From NCBI GenBank assembly GCA_965201115.1, contig OZ241745.1:1426001-1490000 (forward strand): a stretch of 64,000 nt of DNA. The letters run 5' to 3'. Under the pieces are notes generated by a model, which worked only from the letters and a program-made list of their open reading frames with translations, had not been told where the DNA came from and ran no database searches. A program made the position numbers and the translations under genes. The stretch's first letter is position 1, and the number at the start of each line of letters is the position of its first letter. The stretch is from JANQOH01 sp965201115 (GTDB lineage Bacteria > Pseudomonadota > Alphaproteobacteria > UBA7887). Below are positions 9,954-17,935 of this stretch, piece after piece.

Positions 9954-10372
9954 GCGCGCCTCTTTCAGTGTGCGTGCGGCATCGTAGCGTCCGCCGCGGC
10001 GGCGTCAACGTCGAATCCGCCGCGCCGCGCGCAAAAACCGCGCTGCCGCGCAACCCCGCCGCAGGCGGGGCCCGGGTGCGCGGACGTCCCCGCCCGCACG
10101 TTTCCGCGTCCGCGCGGCGCGATGTCGGCGGGGAATGGCGGTCGTCGCGCCCCGCCCGTCAGCGTTCGCGCCCTCTGCGAACGCGCGGCCTGGAAGGCCG
10201 CGCACCCAGGCCCCGCCTGCGGCGGGGTTGCGCTCCCCGGACGGTCGGCGTCGGCGATCCTTGGCGCGAGGCGCCGCCGCGCCCAATGGAAACCGCGCGG
10301 AAGCAACGAAATTCCGCGTCTTTTATTTATTTGCACTGTTGACTTTTCGCGCATAAAGCGTTAGATGGCTCC
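9954..10372. repeat. Intergenic region with dispersed repeats between rplU and the TOMM cluster
   Basis: This 419-base spacer separates divergent transcription units. About 10045-10235 holds two copies of the double-hairpin repeat in opposite orientation (GCAGGCGGGG and ACGTCCCCGCCCGCACG arms). The last 60 bases before the YcaO gene are relatively AT-rich (TTTTATTTATTTGC), and a TTGACT hexamer near 10340 could be a -35 box. No convincing -10 box and no gene are seen. Confidence 0.6.
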
Positions 10373-12724
10373 ATGCATGGGTTCCCCGCCGCCAGCGCCG
10401 TCAGCGCCGCCGTCCCCGGCAGCCGCCCCGGCGCGGCGTTCCGCGCTACCGCGGCCGACCGCGGCATTATCGAACGGCCATTGCTCGCGCCGCACATGGA
10501 AGCGCGCGCCGTCGGCGCCGAGGCGGCGCTGCTGGCGTCGGAAACCTCCAGCGCGGCGCTGTACGGACGGATCTACGCAGATCTTCTGCCGCTGCTCGAC
10601 GGAACGCGCACGCGCCGCGAGGTTGCCGCCGCGCTGGCGGCGTCGTGGCGCCCGGTCGCGGTACAGACCGCGCTTGTCGAGCTGGCGCGGAAGAACTACG
10701 TCGTTTCCGCCGATTTCGCCATGAGCATGGGCGCGGCGGCGTTTTGGTGCGCGCTCGGCGCTTCGCCGCGCTACGCGGAGGAGCGCCTGGACGCGGCGCG
10801 CGCGTCCGTCGCCGGCGGCGGGGCGCGGCGCCTCGCGGCGGCGCTGCGGGCGCTGGGCGCCGCTGTCGCCGGCAATGGCGCCGACGACAGCAAGGCAACG
10901 CTCGCGGTCGTTGCGACCGACGATTACCTCGACGAAGCGCACGCCGAGACCAACCGCCGGCGCCTCGCCTTGGGCGCGCCGTGGATGCTGGCGCGGGCGG
11001 GCGGCGTCGCGCCGTTGTTCGGGCCCGTGTTCCGCCCCCGCGAGGGCGGGCCGTGCTGGGCGTGCCTGGCGCACCGCATTCGCGCCAACCGCGAGGCCGA
11101 GAGTTTTATGCGCGCGGCGCAAGGCGGCGGCGCGATCCCACCCCGCGCCGCCGCGGCGCCGCTTGCCGATTCCGCCTTGAGCCTGGCGGCGGTCGAAATC
11201 GCCAGGTGGATCGTGTTCGGCGCCGGCGCGCCGCTGCACGAACACGCGCTCTCGCTCGACGCGTTGCGCTTCGGCGGCGCGCGGCATCCGGTCATGCGGC
11301 GGCCGCAATGCGCGGCGTGCGGCTCTCCGGAGCTGCGCCGCCGCGACCGCGCGCCGGCCCCCATCGCGCTCGCGCCGAGCCCCGGGCCCGTGCGCAACAG
11401 CGGCGGAGTGCGCGCCGTGCCGCCGGAAGAAACGCTGCGCCGCTACCGCCATCTGATCGGCCCCGTGAGCGGCGTCGTCAGCGATCTCTCGCGCGTGGTG
11501 GAAGAGGACGATTCGTGGCTGCACATCTACTGGGCGGCGAGCGCCCTCTCGCTCCGCAACGACAGTTTCTCCATGCTGCGCGGCAGCGCGCGCGGCAAGA
11601 GCTCCGGCAAGGGCAGCACAGCGGCGCAGGCGCGGGCAAGCGCGCTTTGCGAAGCGGTGGAGCGCCATTCCGGCGTCTTCCACGGCGACGAAATCCGCCG
11701 CCGCGCGCGCCTCGCGGACTTTCCGTGCGGCGACGCCATCCACCCGAACGACGCGCTGCTCTACAGCGAACGGCAATACGAACGCGCGGCGGAGATCAAC
11801 GCGCGCGGGTCGCGCTTCAACTACGTCCCGGCGCGGTTCGACCCGCAAGTCGAGATGGACTGGACGCCGGTATGGTCGCTGACGGCGGAGCGCCATCGCT
11901 GGCTGCCCACCTCGATGCTCTATCTCGCCGCGCCGCACGAGAACGGGGTCGTGTATTGCGGCCCCGACACCAACGGTTGCGCGGCGGGCAACACCCTCGA
12001 GGAGGCGATCCTCCAGGGCTTTCTCGAACTCGCCGAGCGCGACGCCTTCGCCTGCTGGTGGTACAATCGCGCGCGCCTCCCCGAGGCGGACCTCGACGGC
12101 TTCGGCGATCCTTGGCTGTCGCGGGCGCGCGGCTATTACGCCGCCTGGAGGCGCGAGATGTGGGTGCTCGACGCGACCAACGATCTCGGCGTTCCCGCCT
12201 TCGTCGGCGTGTCGCGCCGCACCGACAAGGAGGCGGAAGACATTATCTTCGCGGCCGGCGCCCATCTCGACCCGCATATCGCCGCGCTGCGCGCGGTGAG
12301 CGAGCTGAACCAGCTGCTCGGCGCGGTGCGCGGCGAGGGGCTGGGCGGCGGCTATGTGTACGACGACCCCGAATGCCTCCGATGGTGGCGCGAGGCGAAA
12401 CTCGCCGATAACCCTTGGCTTGCGCCGCGCCCGGACGCGGCGCCGCGCGGCGCGGGCGCCCGGGCGGCGCCGGCGACCGGCGATGTGCGCGACTATGTGG
12501 AGCGCTGCCGCACGCTCGTCGAGCGCAAGGGCATGGAGTTTCTCGTGCTCGACCAGACCCGGCCCGACATCGGGATGCCGGTGGCGAAAACGATCGTGCC
12601 GGGGCTGCGCCCGTTCTGGATGCGCAACGCCCCGGGGCGCCTCTACGACGTCCCGGTGGCGATGGGCTGGCGCGCCGCGCCGATCTCCGAGGACGAGCTC
12701 AACCCCGTGCCGGTTTTCATCTGA
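10373..12724 (+). CDS. Fused TOMM leader-binding / YcaO cyclodehydratase
   Basis: A 783-residue protein likely to make azoline heterocycles from Cys, Ser and Thr in ribosomal peptides. The N-terminal half resembles the E1/ThiF-like leader-binding (C) protein of thiazole/oxazole-modified microcin systems and has two CxxC pairs, CWAC near residue 228 and CAAC near 313, a probable zinc site. From about residue 345 a YcaO domain follows, with SGKGSTAAQARASALCEAVE (ATP/Mg site), EAILQGFLELAERDAF, and a C-terminal Pro-rich end (NPVPVFI) like the PxPxP tail of YcaO cyclodehydratases. Four NHLP-type precursor genes follow at once, its probable substrates. No FMN dehydrogenase, protease or transporter is visible here. 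An alternative ATG lies 8 bases upstream in another frame. Confidence 0.9.
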   Translation: MHGFPAASAVSAAVPGSRPGAAFRATAADRGIIERPLLAPHMEARAVGAEAALLASETSSAALYGRIYADLLPLLDGTRTRREVAAALAASWRPVAVQTALVELARKNYVVSADFAMSMGAAAFWCALGASPRYAEERLDAARASVAGGGARRLAAALRALGAAVAGNGADDSKATLAVVATDDYLDEAHAETNRRRLALGAPWMLARAGGVAPLFGPVFRPREGGPCWACLAHRIRANREAESFMRAAQGGGAIPPRAAAAPLADSALSLAAVEIARWIVFGAGAPLHEHALSLDALRFGGARHPVMRRPQCAACGSPELRRRDRAPAPIALAPSPGPVRNSGGVRAVPPEETLRRYRHLIGPVSGVVSDLSRVVEEDDSWLHIYWAASALSLRNDSFSMLRGSARGKSSGKGSTAAQARASALCEAVERHSGVFHGDEIRRRARLADFPCGDAIHPNDALLYSERQYERAAEINARGSRFNYVPARFDPQVEMDWTPVWSLTAERHRWLPTSMLYLAAPHENGVVYCGPDTNGCAAGNTLEEAILQGFLELAERDAFACWWYNRARLPEADLDGFGDPWLSRARGYYAAWRREMWVLDATNDLGVPAFVGVSRRTDKEAEDIIFAAGAHLDPHIAALRAVSELNQLLGAVRGEGLGGGYVYDDPECLRWWREAKLADNPWLAPRPDAAPRGAGARAAPATGDVRDYVERCRTLVERKGMEFLVLDQTRPDIGMPVAKTIVPGLRPFWMRNAPGRLYDVPVAMGWRAAPISEDELNPVPVFI

Positions 12725-12785
12725 GCGGCCGCCGGCGCGCGAACCGACGACCCGATACAACCCCCGACCGACAAGGAAAACAGCC

Positions 12786-13160
12786 ATGTACGACGACGAA
12801 ACCAGAGAGCTCCTGGGCGGCCTCGGCGCTCTCGCCGAAGACTGGGCCGAGAGCGCCGAACTGCGGGCGCTCTGCGACGAAAATCCGCGCGAGGCGCTCG
12901 CCCGCTACGGCGTCGAATTCCCCGAGGACGACCGGCGCGAACTGCGCATCTGCCGCAACGACGCCGATATCTGCCACGTGGTCATGCCGGAGAACCCGAA
13001 CGTTGCCCTCGCCGACGAGACGATGGGCGGCGTCGCCGCCGGCACGACCGCCGGAAGCGCCGGCACCATCGGCAGCGGCGGCACCGCGAGCAGCGTTACC
13101 ACCACCGTGAGCTCGTTGAGCTCCGTGGGTTCGGCCGGCAGCGCCGGCACGGCCAGCTGA
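12786..13160 (+). CDS. NHLP-leader peptide precursor 1 (TOMM substrate)
   Basis: A 124-residue precursor starting 61 bases after the YcaO gene, with AAGGAAA just upstream of the ATG. The leader resembles nitrile hydratase alpha subunit (ALARYGVEFPEDDR, then HVVMPENPNVALADE) and reaches a Gly-Gly motif (ETMGGVAAG). The core of about 45 residues consists almost only of Gly, Ala, Ser, Thr and Val, without Cys, so any azoline would have to be an oxazoline from Ser or Thr. The function of the product is unknown; the family assignment rests on leader and neighbour. Confidence 0.85.
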   Translation: MYDDETRELLGGLGALAEDWAESAELRALCDENPREALARYGVEFPEDDRRELRICRNDADICHVVMPENPNVALADETMGGVAAGTTAGSAGTIGSGGTASSVTTTVSSLSSVGSAGSAGTAS

Positions 13161-13181
13161 ACAGCGGAGGAGAACACGACG

Positions 13182-13553
13182 ATGACCGGAAACACGCCGA
13201 ACGCGGTGTCGGAAAGCGCGCTCGACGCGCTCATGCGCGCATGGTTTCACGAAGACGGTTTCGCCGAGAGCATCGCGGAGGATCCGCGCGCCGAGCTCGA
13301 GGCGCGGGGCGTGTATTTCCCCGACAATGTGGAGTTCGCGGTCGTCCGCGAAACCGAAGGGGAGAGGTACATGGCCATGCCGCCGAACCCGAATGTCGCC
13401 CTGGCCGACGAAAGCCTGTCCGACGTCGCGGGCGGGAGCTGCGGCGGTTCGGCGAGTACGCTGGGTTCGGCCAGCACCGCCGGAAGCATCTGCACCTGCC
13501 TGAGCACGGCGAGCAGCGCCGCCTGCGCCGGGTCGGCGTCGTCGGCGAGCTGA
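13182..13553 (+). CDS. NHLP-leader peptide precursor 2 (Cys-containing core)
   Basis: A 123-residue paralogue of the preceding gene, 21 bases downstream with a GGAGGAG ribosome-binding site. The leader carries DPRAELEARGVYFPDNVEF and PPNPNVALADESLSDVAGG, ending in a double Gly. The core holds four Cys (GGSC, SICTC, AAC) among many Ser, Thr, Gly and Ala, making it the best candidate of the first three for thiazoline formation. The N-terminal 15 residues differ from the other precursors. Confidence 0.85.
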   Translation: MTGNTPNAVSESALDALMRAWFHEDGFAESIAEDPRAELEARGVYFPDNVEFAVVRETEGERYMAMPPNPNVALADESLSDVAGGSCGGSASTLGSASTAGSICTCLSTASSAACAGSASSAS

Positions 13554-13580
13554 CCGGAAGAACGGGAAAGGACGAACGCA

Positions 13581-13949
13581 ATGAACATCGACGATACGAG
13601 CGCGGCCGAGCGCCTGTCGCGGCTGGCCGAAGCCTACCGCGGCGATGCCGATTTCCGCGCCGCCGCCGACGGCGACCCGCGGGCGGCGCTGGCCGATTAC
13701 GGCATCGAGTTCCCCCCGGGGCCGGACGTGCGGTTCCGCGAAAACACCGCCGAAACCTTCCACTTCGTATTCCCTGACGATCCGAACGGCGTGTTGAACG
13801 AAGAGGATCTCGGGGGCGCGGTGGGCGGCTCGAGCGCCAGCACGGCCGGCTCCGCAGGCTCCGTCAGCACGTTGTCGAGCATACTCTCCTGCGCCGGCAG
13901 CGCCAGTTCCGCCGGCTCCGTCGGCTCGGCAGGCACCGCAAGCCCCTGA
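13581..13949 (+). CDS. NHLP-leader peptide precursor 3
   Basis: A 122-residue third precursor with the same leader pattern (GDPRAALADYGIEFPPG, FPDDPNGVLNEEDLGG) and a core of about 45 residues dominated by Ser, Ala, Gly and Thr, with one Cys in ILSCAG. It starts 27 bases after precursor 2, preceded by GGAAAGGA. The core resembles that of precursor 1 in repeating Ser-Ala-Gly steps, suggesting duplication within the cluster. Confidence 0.85.
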   Translation: MNIDDTSAAERLSRLAEAYRGDADFRAAADGDPRAALADYGIEFPPGPDVRFRENTAETFHFVFPDDPNGVLNEEDLGGAVGGSSASTAGSAGSVSTLSSILSCAGSASSAGSVGSAGTASP

Positions 13950-14108
13950 CCGCCCGCGCCTTCCGCAGGGTTGCGCGAAACGCGCGCGCGGCAGCTTGAC
14001 TTCGCGTCGTCCGCATGCTATGAGCCCTTGGAACATCGGAGCGGCTGGCGGACCGGCTTCTTCAGCGGAAGACAATGGCGCCAACCGGCCTCCCCCGGCC
14101 CGCCCCGC

Positions 14109-14123
14109 GGGGGGGGGGGGGGG
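14109..14123 (+). repeat. Poly-G tract (15 G) upstream of precursor 4
   Basis: An uninterrupted run of 15 G ends 24 bases before the ATG of the fourth precursor and just upstream of its AAGGAG site. Runs of this length slip during replication, so expression or leader-region spacing of the downstream gene may vary. It is one of three long G/C runs in the window. Confidence 0.85.
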
Positions 14124-14147
14124 CATAACGACAAGGAGCGGAAGACC

Positions 14148-14468
14148 ATGTCGAAAGCGACTCTCGGCGCGGCGGCTCGGGTCGAACTCGCGAGCAAGAT
14201 GAACGAGTTCGCGGAAGCGTATCGCGCCGACGCCGATCTGCGGGCGCGGTCGGAAGCCGAGCCGCGCGCCGTTCTTGCCGAACGCGGGCTCGACGCGCTG
14301 GCGTGGCCGCCGGGCGCCGACGTGCGCATCGTTGCGGACACCGGAGACACCATGCACTTCATGTTGCCTCCGGATCCGAACATGGATTTGACGGATGACG
14401 ATCTCGTGAGCGTTTCCGGCGGCTTTTGCTGTCAGGCGATCGATCTCAGCTGCTTCGTACGGAACTAA
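14148..14468 (+). CDS. NHLP-leader peptide precursor 4 (short CC core)
   Basis: A 106-residue precursor distinct from the first three. The start ATG has AAGGAG nine bases upstream; an upstream frame extension through the poly-G run exists but lacks such a site. The leader has EPRAVLAERGLDALAWPPG and LPPDPNMDLTDDDLVSVSGG. The core after the double Gly is only 14 residues (FCCQAIDLSCFVRN), with three Cys, two adjacent, and none of the Ser/Gly low complexity of its neighbours. This looks like a different product type, possibly modified by the same YcaO enzyme. Confidence 0.85.
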   Translation: MSKATLGAAARVELASKMNEFAEAYRADADLRARSEAEPRAVLAERGLDALAWPPGADVRIVADTGDTMHFMLPPDPNMDLTDDDLVSVSGGFCCQAIDLSCFVRN

Positions 14469-14527
14469 TGTACGGCGCTGCCGGAAGCCGCGCCGGTCCG
14501 GTAGGCGAATCGCGGTAATTCGTTGCG

Positions 14528-14564
14528 ACCGGGGTTGGCGGCGGCGATGGCCGCCAACCCCGGT
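14528..14564 (+). terminator. Perfect 15-bp hairpin after the TOMM precursors
   Basis: A 15-base arm beginning ACCGGGGTTGGCGGC is repeated exactly in reverse complement after a 7-base loop. It lies 60 bases after the last precursor stop. There is no clear T-run, so it may be a weak terminator or a transcript-stabilising structure. Confidence 0.6.
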
Positions 14565-14589
14565 GGGCCTTCGCGCCGCATGCGCAACG

Positions 14590-14690
14590 GTCCGGGACCG
14601 CGGGCCTCTTGCCCGCACGTCGGCGGCCCATGCCGCAACCCGCCGGAGGCGGGGCCGTGGGTGCGCGGGCGTCCCGCCCGCACGTTTCCG
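14590..14690. repeat. Dispersed double-hairpin repeats
   Basis: Two GC-rich elements with TTGCCCGCACGT and GCGGGCGTCCCGCCCGC arms. The rest of the spacer up to the NYN gene (to about 15030) shows no gene or clear signal. Confidence 0.7.
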
Positions 14691-15030
14691 CGCATCGCGT
14701 CGTTTGCGCGAGTGTCGCTGTTACCGCGCGACACCCCGGCATGGCGCCCGCCCCGCCGCTGCTTCGCGAATAGTTTCAAGCGGCTTCCCCCGTGTCGCCG
14801 TCACGGAGGACCAAACCGCCGCGCAAAGCGCCTTGCGCTGCGTCGCGCGGCGCCTTACGATGGCAAGATGATCGTCGCATCGCTCGACACGGCGCATGCT
14901 TCCATCGCACGCTGCGGCGGCTCCCGGCACGGCGCGGCGGATCGCCCTGTGGGCGTAGCGATCGCCGCTTCGCTGTTTTGGCCGGTTCGCCGGCGCCGCG
15001 GAATGCGCCGATTCGGAGTGACGCGGCATT

Positions 15031-15948
15031 ATGCCGGATAGCGGTTGCGGGGAGCGCGGTTTGGCGCTCGTCGATTACGACAACATGCGTCTGGACAGCC
15101 CGCGGCGCGACGATCATGAACTATTCGTGCGGCAGCTCGTAGATCGTCTGCCATGCGCGTTCCGCGTCGCTTTTCCCGACGTCCGCGAGCTCGACATACG
15201 CCTCTACGGCGGTTGGGTGGACGAGCTTGGGCACTTCGGTCCGTATGCGCTTCGGCTTCTACCGATTCTGCCCCGCTTGCGAGGCAGACGCGATGGGGTT
15301 ATCGTACGGCCGTCCTTCGCGACTGCACTGGCGAGGTTTCCGGATTTCGTCCTGCGAGGAACGGTTCGGGGCGCCGCCAAGCGAACGCGGCAGAAGATGG
15401 TGGATGGCACGATGGGCTTCGACGCGGTGTTCGTGCTCGGCGATAACGCAGCAAGTGTCGGCGTCATCGCCGATGACGATGACGTCCTTCCCGCCGCCTT
15501 GGCGGCTAACGCCATCGATCGGTCGATGTTTGCGTGGCTGCGCAGACGCACGCCGTCCAGCGGTCCGAACGACCGTGGGTTGCACGGTCGCGGCATGCGC
15601 ATTCACCGGATTCCCGAGGGGTTAGACCATGGCGAACCTGCACGAATCCACCGACGAACGGCAGCATGGTATCGAGCGCGATGTCGCTTCGTTTGCCGAT
15701 CCGGCCACGCTTGTCCGCGTGGCGGCGGCCGGCAACCGGTTCCGCGCGACCTGGAAGGCGCACGGCGAGCAGCGGGAAATCGCCTTTCCGCGGTCCGGCG
15801 ACGAATCCGGATACCGTTCGCTGATAGCCGGTCCGAAGTTCGCCGATCTCATGAGCGTCGCCCGCATGATCGGTCAGGCGTCGACGCCGACCGGCGTGGA
15901 TTCGTTCATCGACACAATGGCGGAACGTCAAGACGCCGAGAACACTGA
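15031..15948 (+). CDS. NYN-domain (PIN-like) ribonuclease, C-terminal frame uncertain
   Basis: The first about 195 residues form a NYN nuclease domain: LALVDYDNM carries the first acidic residues, and QKMVDGTMGFDAVF with GVIADDDDVLPA supplies the distal acidic cluster. NYN proteins usually cleave RNA. The frame stays open 320 bases into the following NACHT gene, where the sequence loses any protein-like character (Arg-rich). The genuine C-terminus is probably near IHRIPEG at about 15,620. A TAG four bases before the NACHT ATG would end it if one G of the GGGG at 15618-15621 were absent. A TTG at 15061 after GGGGAG is an alternative start. Coupled to the NACHT gene, it suggests a nuclease effector controlled by the ATPase. 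Confidence 0.75.
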   Translation: MPDSGCGERGLALVDYDNMRLDSPRRDDHELFVRQLVDRLPCAFRVAFPDVRELDIRLYGGWVDELGHFGPYALRLLPILPRLRGRRDGVIVRPSFATALARFPDFVLRGTVRGAAKRTRQKMVDGTMGFDAVFVLGDNAASVGVIADDDDVLPAALAANAIDRSMFAWLRRRTPSSGPNDRGLHGRGMRIHRIPEGLDHGEPARIHRRTAAWYRARCRFVCRSGHACPRGGGRQPVPRDLEGARRAAGNRLSAVRRRIRIPFADSRSEVRRSHERRPHDRSGVDADRRGFVHRHNGGTSRRREH

Positions 15949-17935
15949 AAACCGCGCGATGCGTCAATCCTCTGTCGACCTCTTGACGACGCTCATCGAA
16001 AAAGATACGGAATCTACAACACAGGTTATCATGCTCACCGGCGACGCCGGCGCCGGAAAGACTTGTGTTTTGAAAGAGCTTGTGCGTCGGCAGGCGGATC
16101 GATACATTCGGGGGCAAACGACGAAGCTGCTGCTGTACGTAAACGCTCAGGGCCGCGCGCTCGCCCGTTTGAACGAAGCCCTCGCCACCGAACTTCAAGA
16201 CTTGAAGGTCGGGCTGACATACCACTCCATCGCTGTTCTGGCGCGACTTGGAGTGTTGGTTCCCGTTATCGATGGCTTCGACGAACTTCTCGGCGTAAGC
16301 GGGTATGACGACGCGTTCGGTTCGTTGGCCGGTCTTCTTGAGCAGCTCGAGGGGCGGGGCCATATCCTGGCGTCGGCGCGCTCAGTGTATTACGAAGAGG
16401 AATTTTTGTCTCGCGCAGCGAAAATTGGGGACGCGACCGAGCTGGCGTGGACTCATATTCCTGTTCGGCTTTGCGATTGGAGCGAGACGGATCGCAATCG
16501 ATATATAGACGCCTGGGCGAAAAGCGAAGATATGCCCGAAGAAGAGGTAAAGACTCTTCGAGCGAACATTAAACATGCGTTTGCCGACCAGGAACGAACG
16601 CTGGGCGCCAAGCCGCTGTTCTTCACCCGGATCGCCAGCTTGCTGCGGCGCAATCCCGGGTTTTCCAGCGGCCGCGATCCGTTGCATGGATTGGCTGATC
16701 TGTTGCATGGATTGGCTCACGACTACATGCAACGGGAAAGGAAGGAAAAGCTTCTCGACAGAAACTTCGCTCCGCTTTTGACACAAGAGCAATTCGAGCG
16801 GTTGATGCGCGAACTTGCCGAGGAAATGTGGAATCAGGATACGCGGGAGCTCGATTACCCGTCTGTTCGCTACGTTGCCGAGTATGTCGTCGAGAGCGAA
16901 GATTTGTCGGAGATGGCCAAACGCACGGTCATCGAACGCATGCCCACGCTTGCATTTCTGGCCCAGGGCGGCGACCCCGCTTCGCACAGCGGCGCTTTCG
17001 AACACGAGCTGTTTTTCTTTTATTTTCTGGGGATCTCCATAGCGCACAGGCTGTCGTCGTCCGAGGGAGATATGAGAATTGTCCTGAGTCGGTCGGCGCT
17101 GCCCGAAGACGTTGCCGATCGAACGGCGACGGTGCTTGGGCAGGAGCCGCGCAGGCTGCAGGAATTTGTGAAGCGCCTGGTTCAAGCCGGAAAAACGGAG
17201 TGGAGTCGAAAGAAACAAGTCAAGGAAAATTCAGGGCTTCTGATTATGGCATTGTTTCGCGAGCGCGGGGAAATCGAGGGGTGTTCGGTCGGCGCCGTTG
17301 TGTTTCCGGGCGGCCACTTCCGGGGGGTGCGTATGAGGCGTTGCAGTTTTACGGAAGCGGTGTTCAGACGCACGAACTTGGATGAGGCGCGATTCGAGGA
17401 TTGCGAAGCGCGGGAAGTGCTTTTCGTCGAACCGTTCCTGAATCCCGGAACGACCCGTTTGAACATGACAGGTATCGACTCGTCGCACTTCGTTGGCGTT
17501 CGCGTTCCCGATGGCGTGACCGTCTATAATCCGTCGTTTGTCGCGGATCGGTTGCGGGAATGCGGCGCACCGGTTTCCGGGCGAGGCATGGTTGCCCGGG
17601 AACCGGGAGTTCCTCCGGGATACGTGCAAGTGCTGGAACGGCTGATGGCGGCGTACAGGCGCGCCAATCCGGTATGCGCGGATGACGACCGTCTTGGGAA
17701 AATTTTTTCGGCTCCCGAGTGGGGGACGTTGGAGAACTTGCTGATTGGACATAAGCTCATCGTCAAGGAGACAGGCCATCCGGGAGGCGCCCCGATAACG
17801 CTATTCAGGCGGCGGTTTATAGCGGAGCAGCTTATGTCGGGATTGAACGGAGACTTGAGCGGGGACCGGCGGGTGGATGGGTTTTGGCGCGCACTGGCGG
17901 CGGAGGCGCGAAAAAATTCGGGAATCGGCGGATGA
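15629..17935 (+). CDS. NACHT-type STAND NTPase with pentapeptide repeats
   Basis: A 768-residue protein, ATG preceded by GAGGGG. Residues 138-145 are the Walker A motif GDAGAGKT; near residue 213 comes VIDGFDELLG, the NACHT-style Walker B. An alpha-helical middle region follows, and about residues 560-605 hold pentapeptide repeats (FRGVRMRRCSF, RTNLDEARFEDCEAREVLF), probably a sensor or binding surface. Related NACHT proteins act as signal-transducing ATPases in bacterial antiphage defence. The neighbouring NYN nuclease makes a two-gene sensor-effector unit plausible. Codon use is less GC-rich than in the housekeeping genes around it, hinting at horizontal acquisition. Confidence 0.85.
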   Translation: MANLHESTDERQHGIERDVASFADPATLVRVAAAGNRFRATWKAHGEQREIAFPRSGDESGYRSLIAGPKFADLMSVARMIGQASTPTGVDSFIDTMAERQDAENTENRAMRQSSVDLLTTLIEKDTESTTQVIMLTGDAGAGKTCVLKELVRRQADRYIRGQTTKLLLYVNAQGRALARLNEALATELQDLKVGLTYHSIAVLARLGVLVPVIDGFDELLGVSGYDDAFGSLAGLLEQLEGRGHILASARSVYYEEEFLSRAAKIGDATELAWTHIPVRLCDWSETDRNRYIDAWAKSEDMPEEEVKTLRANIKHAFADQERTLGAKPLFFTRIASLLRRNPGFSSGRDPLHGLADLLHGLAHDYMQRERKEKLLDRNFAPLLTQEQFERLMRELAEEMWNQDTRELDYPSVRYVAEYVVESEDLSEMAKRTVIERMPTLAFLAQGGDPASHSGAFEHELFFFYFLGISIAHRLSSSEGDMRIVLSRSALPEDVADRTATVLGQEPRRLQEFVKRLVQAGKTEWSRKKQVKENSGLLIMALFRERGEIEGCSVGAVVFPGGHFRGVRMRRCSFTEAVFRRTNLDEARFEDCEAREVLFVEPFLNPGTTRLNMTGIDSSHFVGVRVPDGVTVYNPSFVADRLRECGAPVSGRGMVAREPGVPPGYVQVLERLMAAYRRANPVCADDDRLGKIFSAPEWGTLENLLIGHKLIVKETGHPGGAPITLFRRRFIAEQLMSGLNGDLSGDRRVDGFWRALAAEARKNSGIGG

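Noticed and set aside
7150..10053. Single 967-codon minus-strand frame spanning rplU to proB
   Set aside because: Only its last ~380 codons are a real protein (ProB); the rest is out-of-frame reading of obgE, rpmA and rplU.
14109..14123. Homopolymer runs as pure sequencing artefacts
   Set aside because: Not excluded, but three independent runs at exported-product genes, one of which exactly separates a signal peptide from an intact frame, fit biological contingency loci better.
13971..14147. Longer form of precursor 4 starting upstream of the poly-G run
   Set aside because: No ribosome-binding site or leader similarity upstream, whereas AAGGAG precedes the ATG at 14148 and the NHLP leader begins there.
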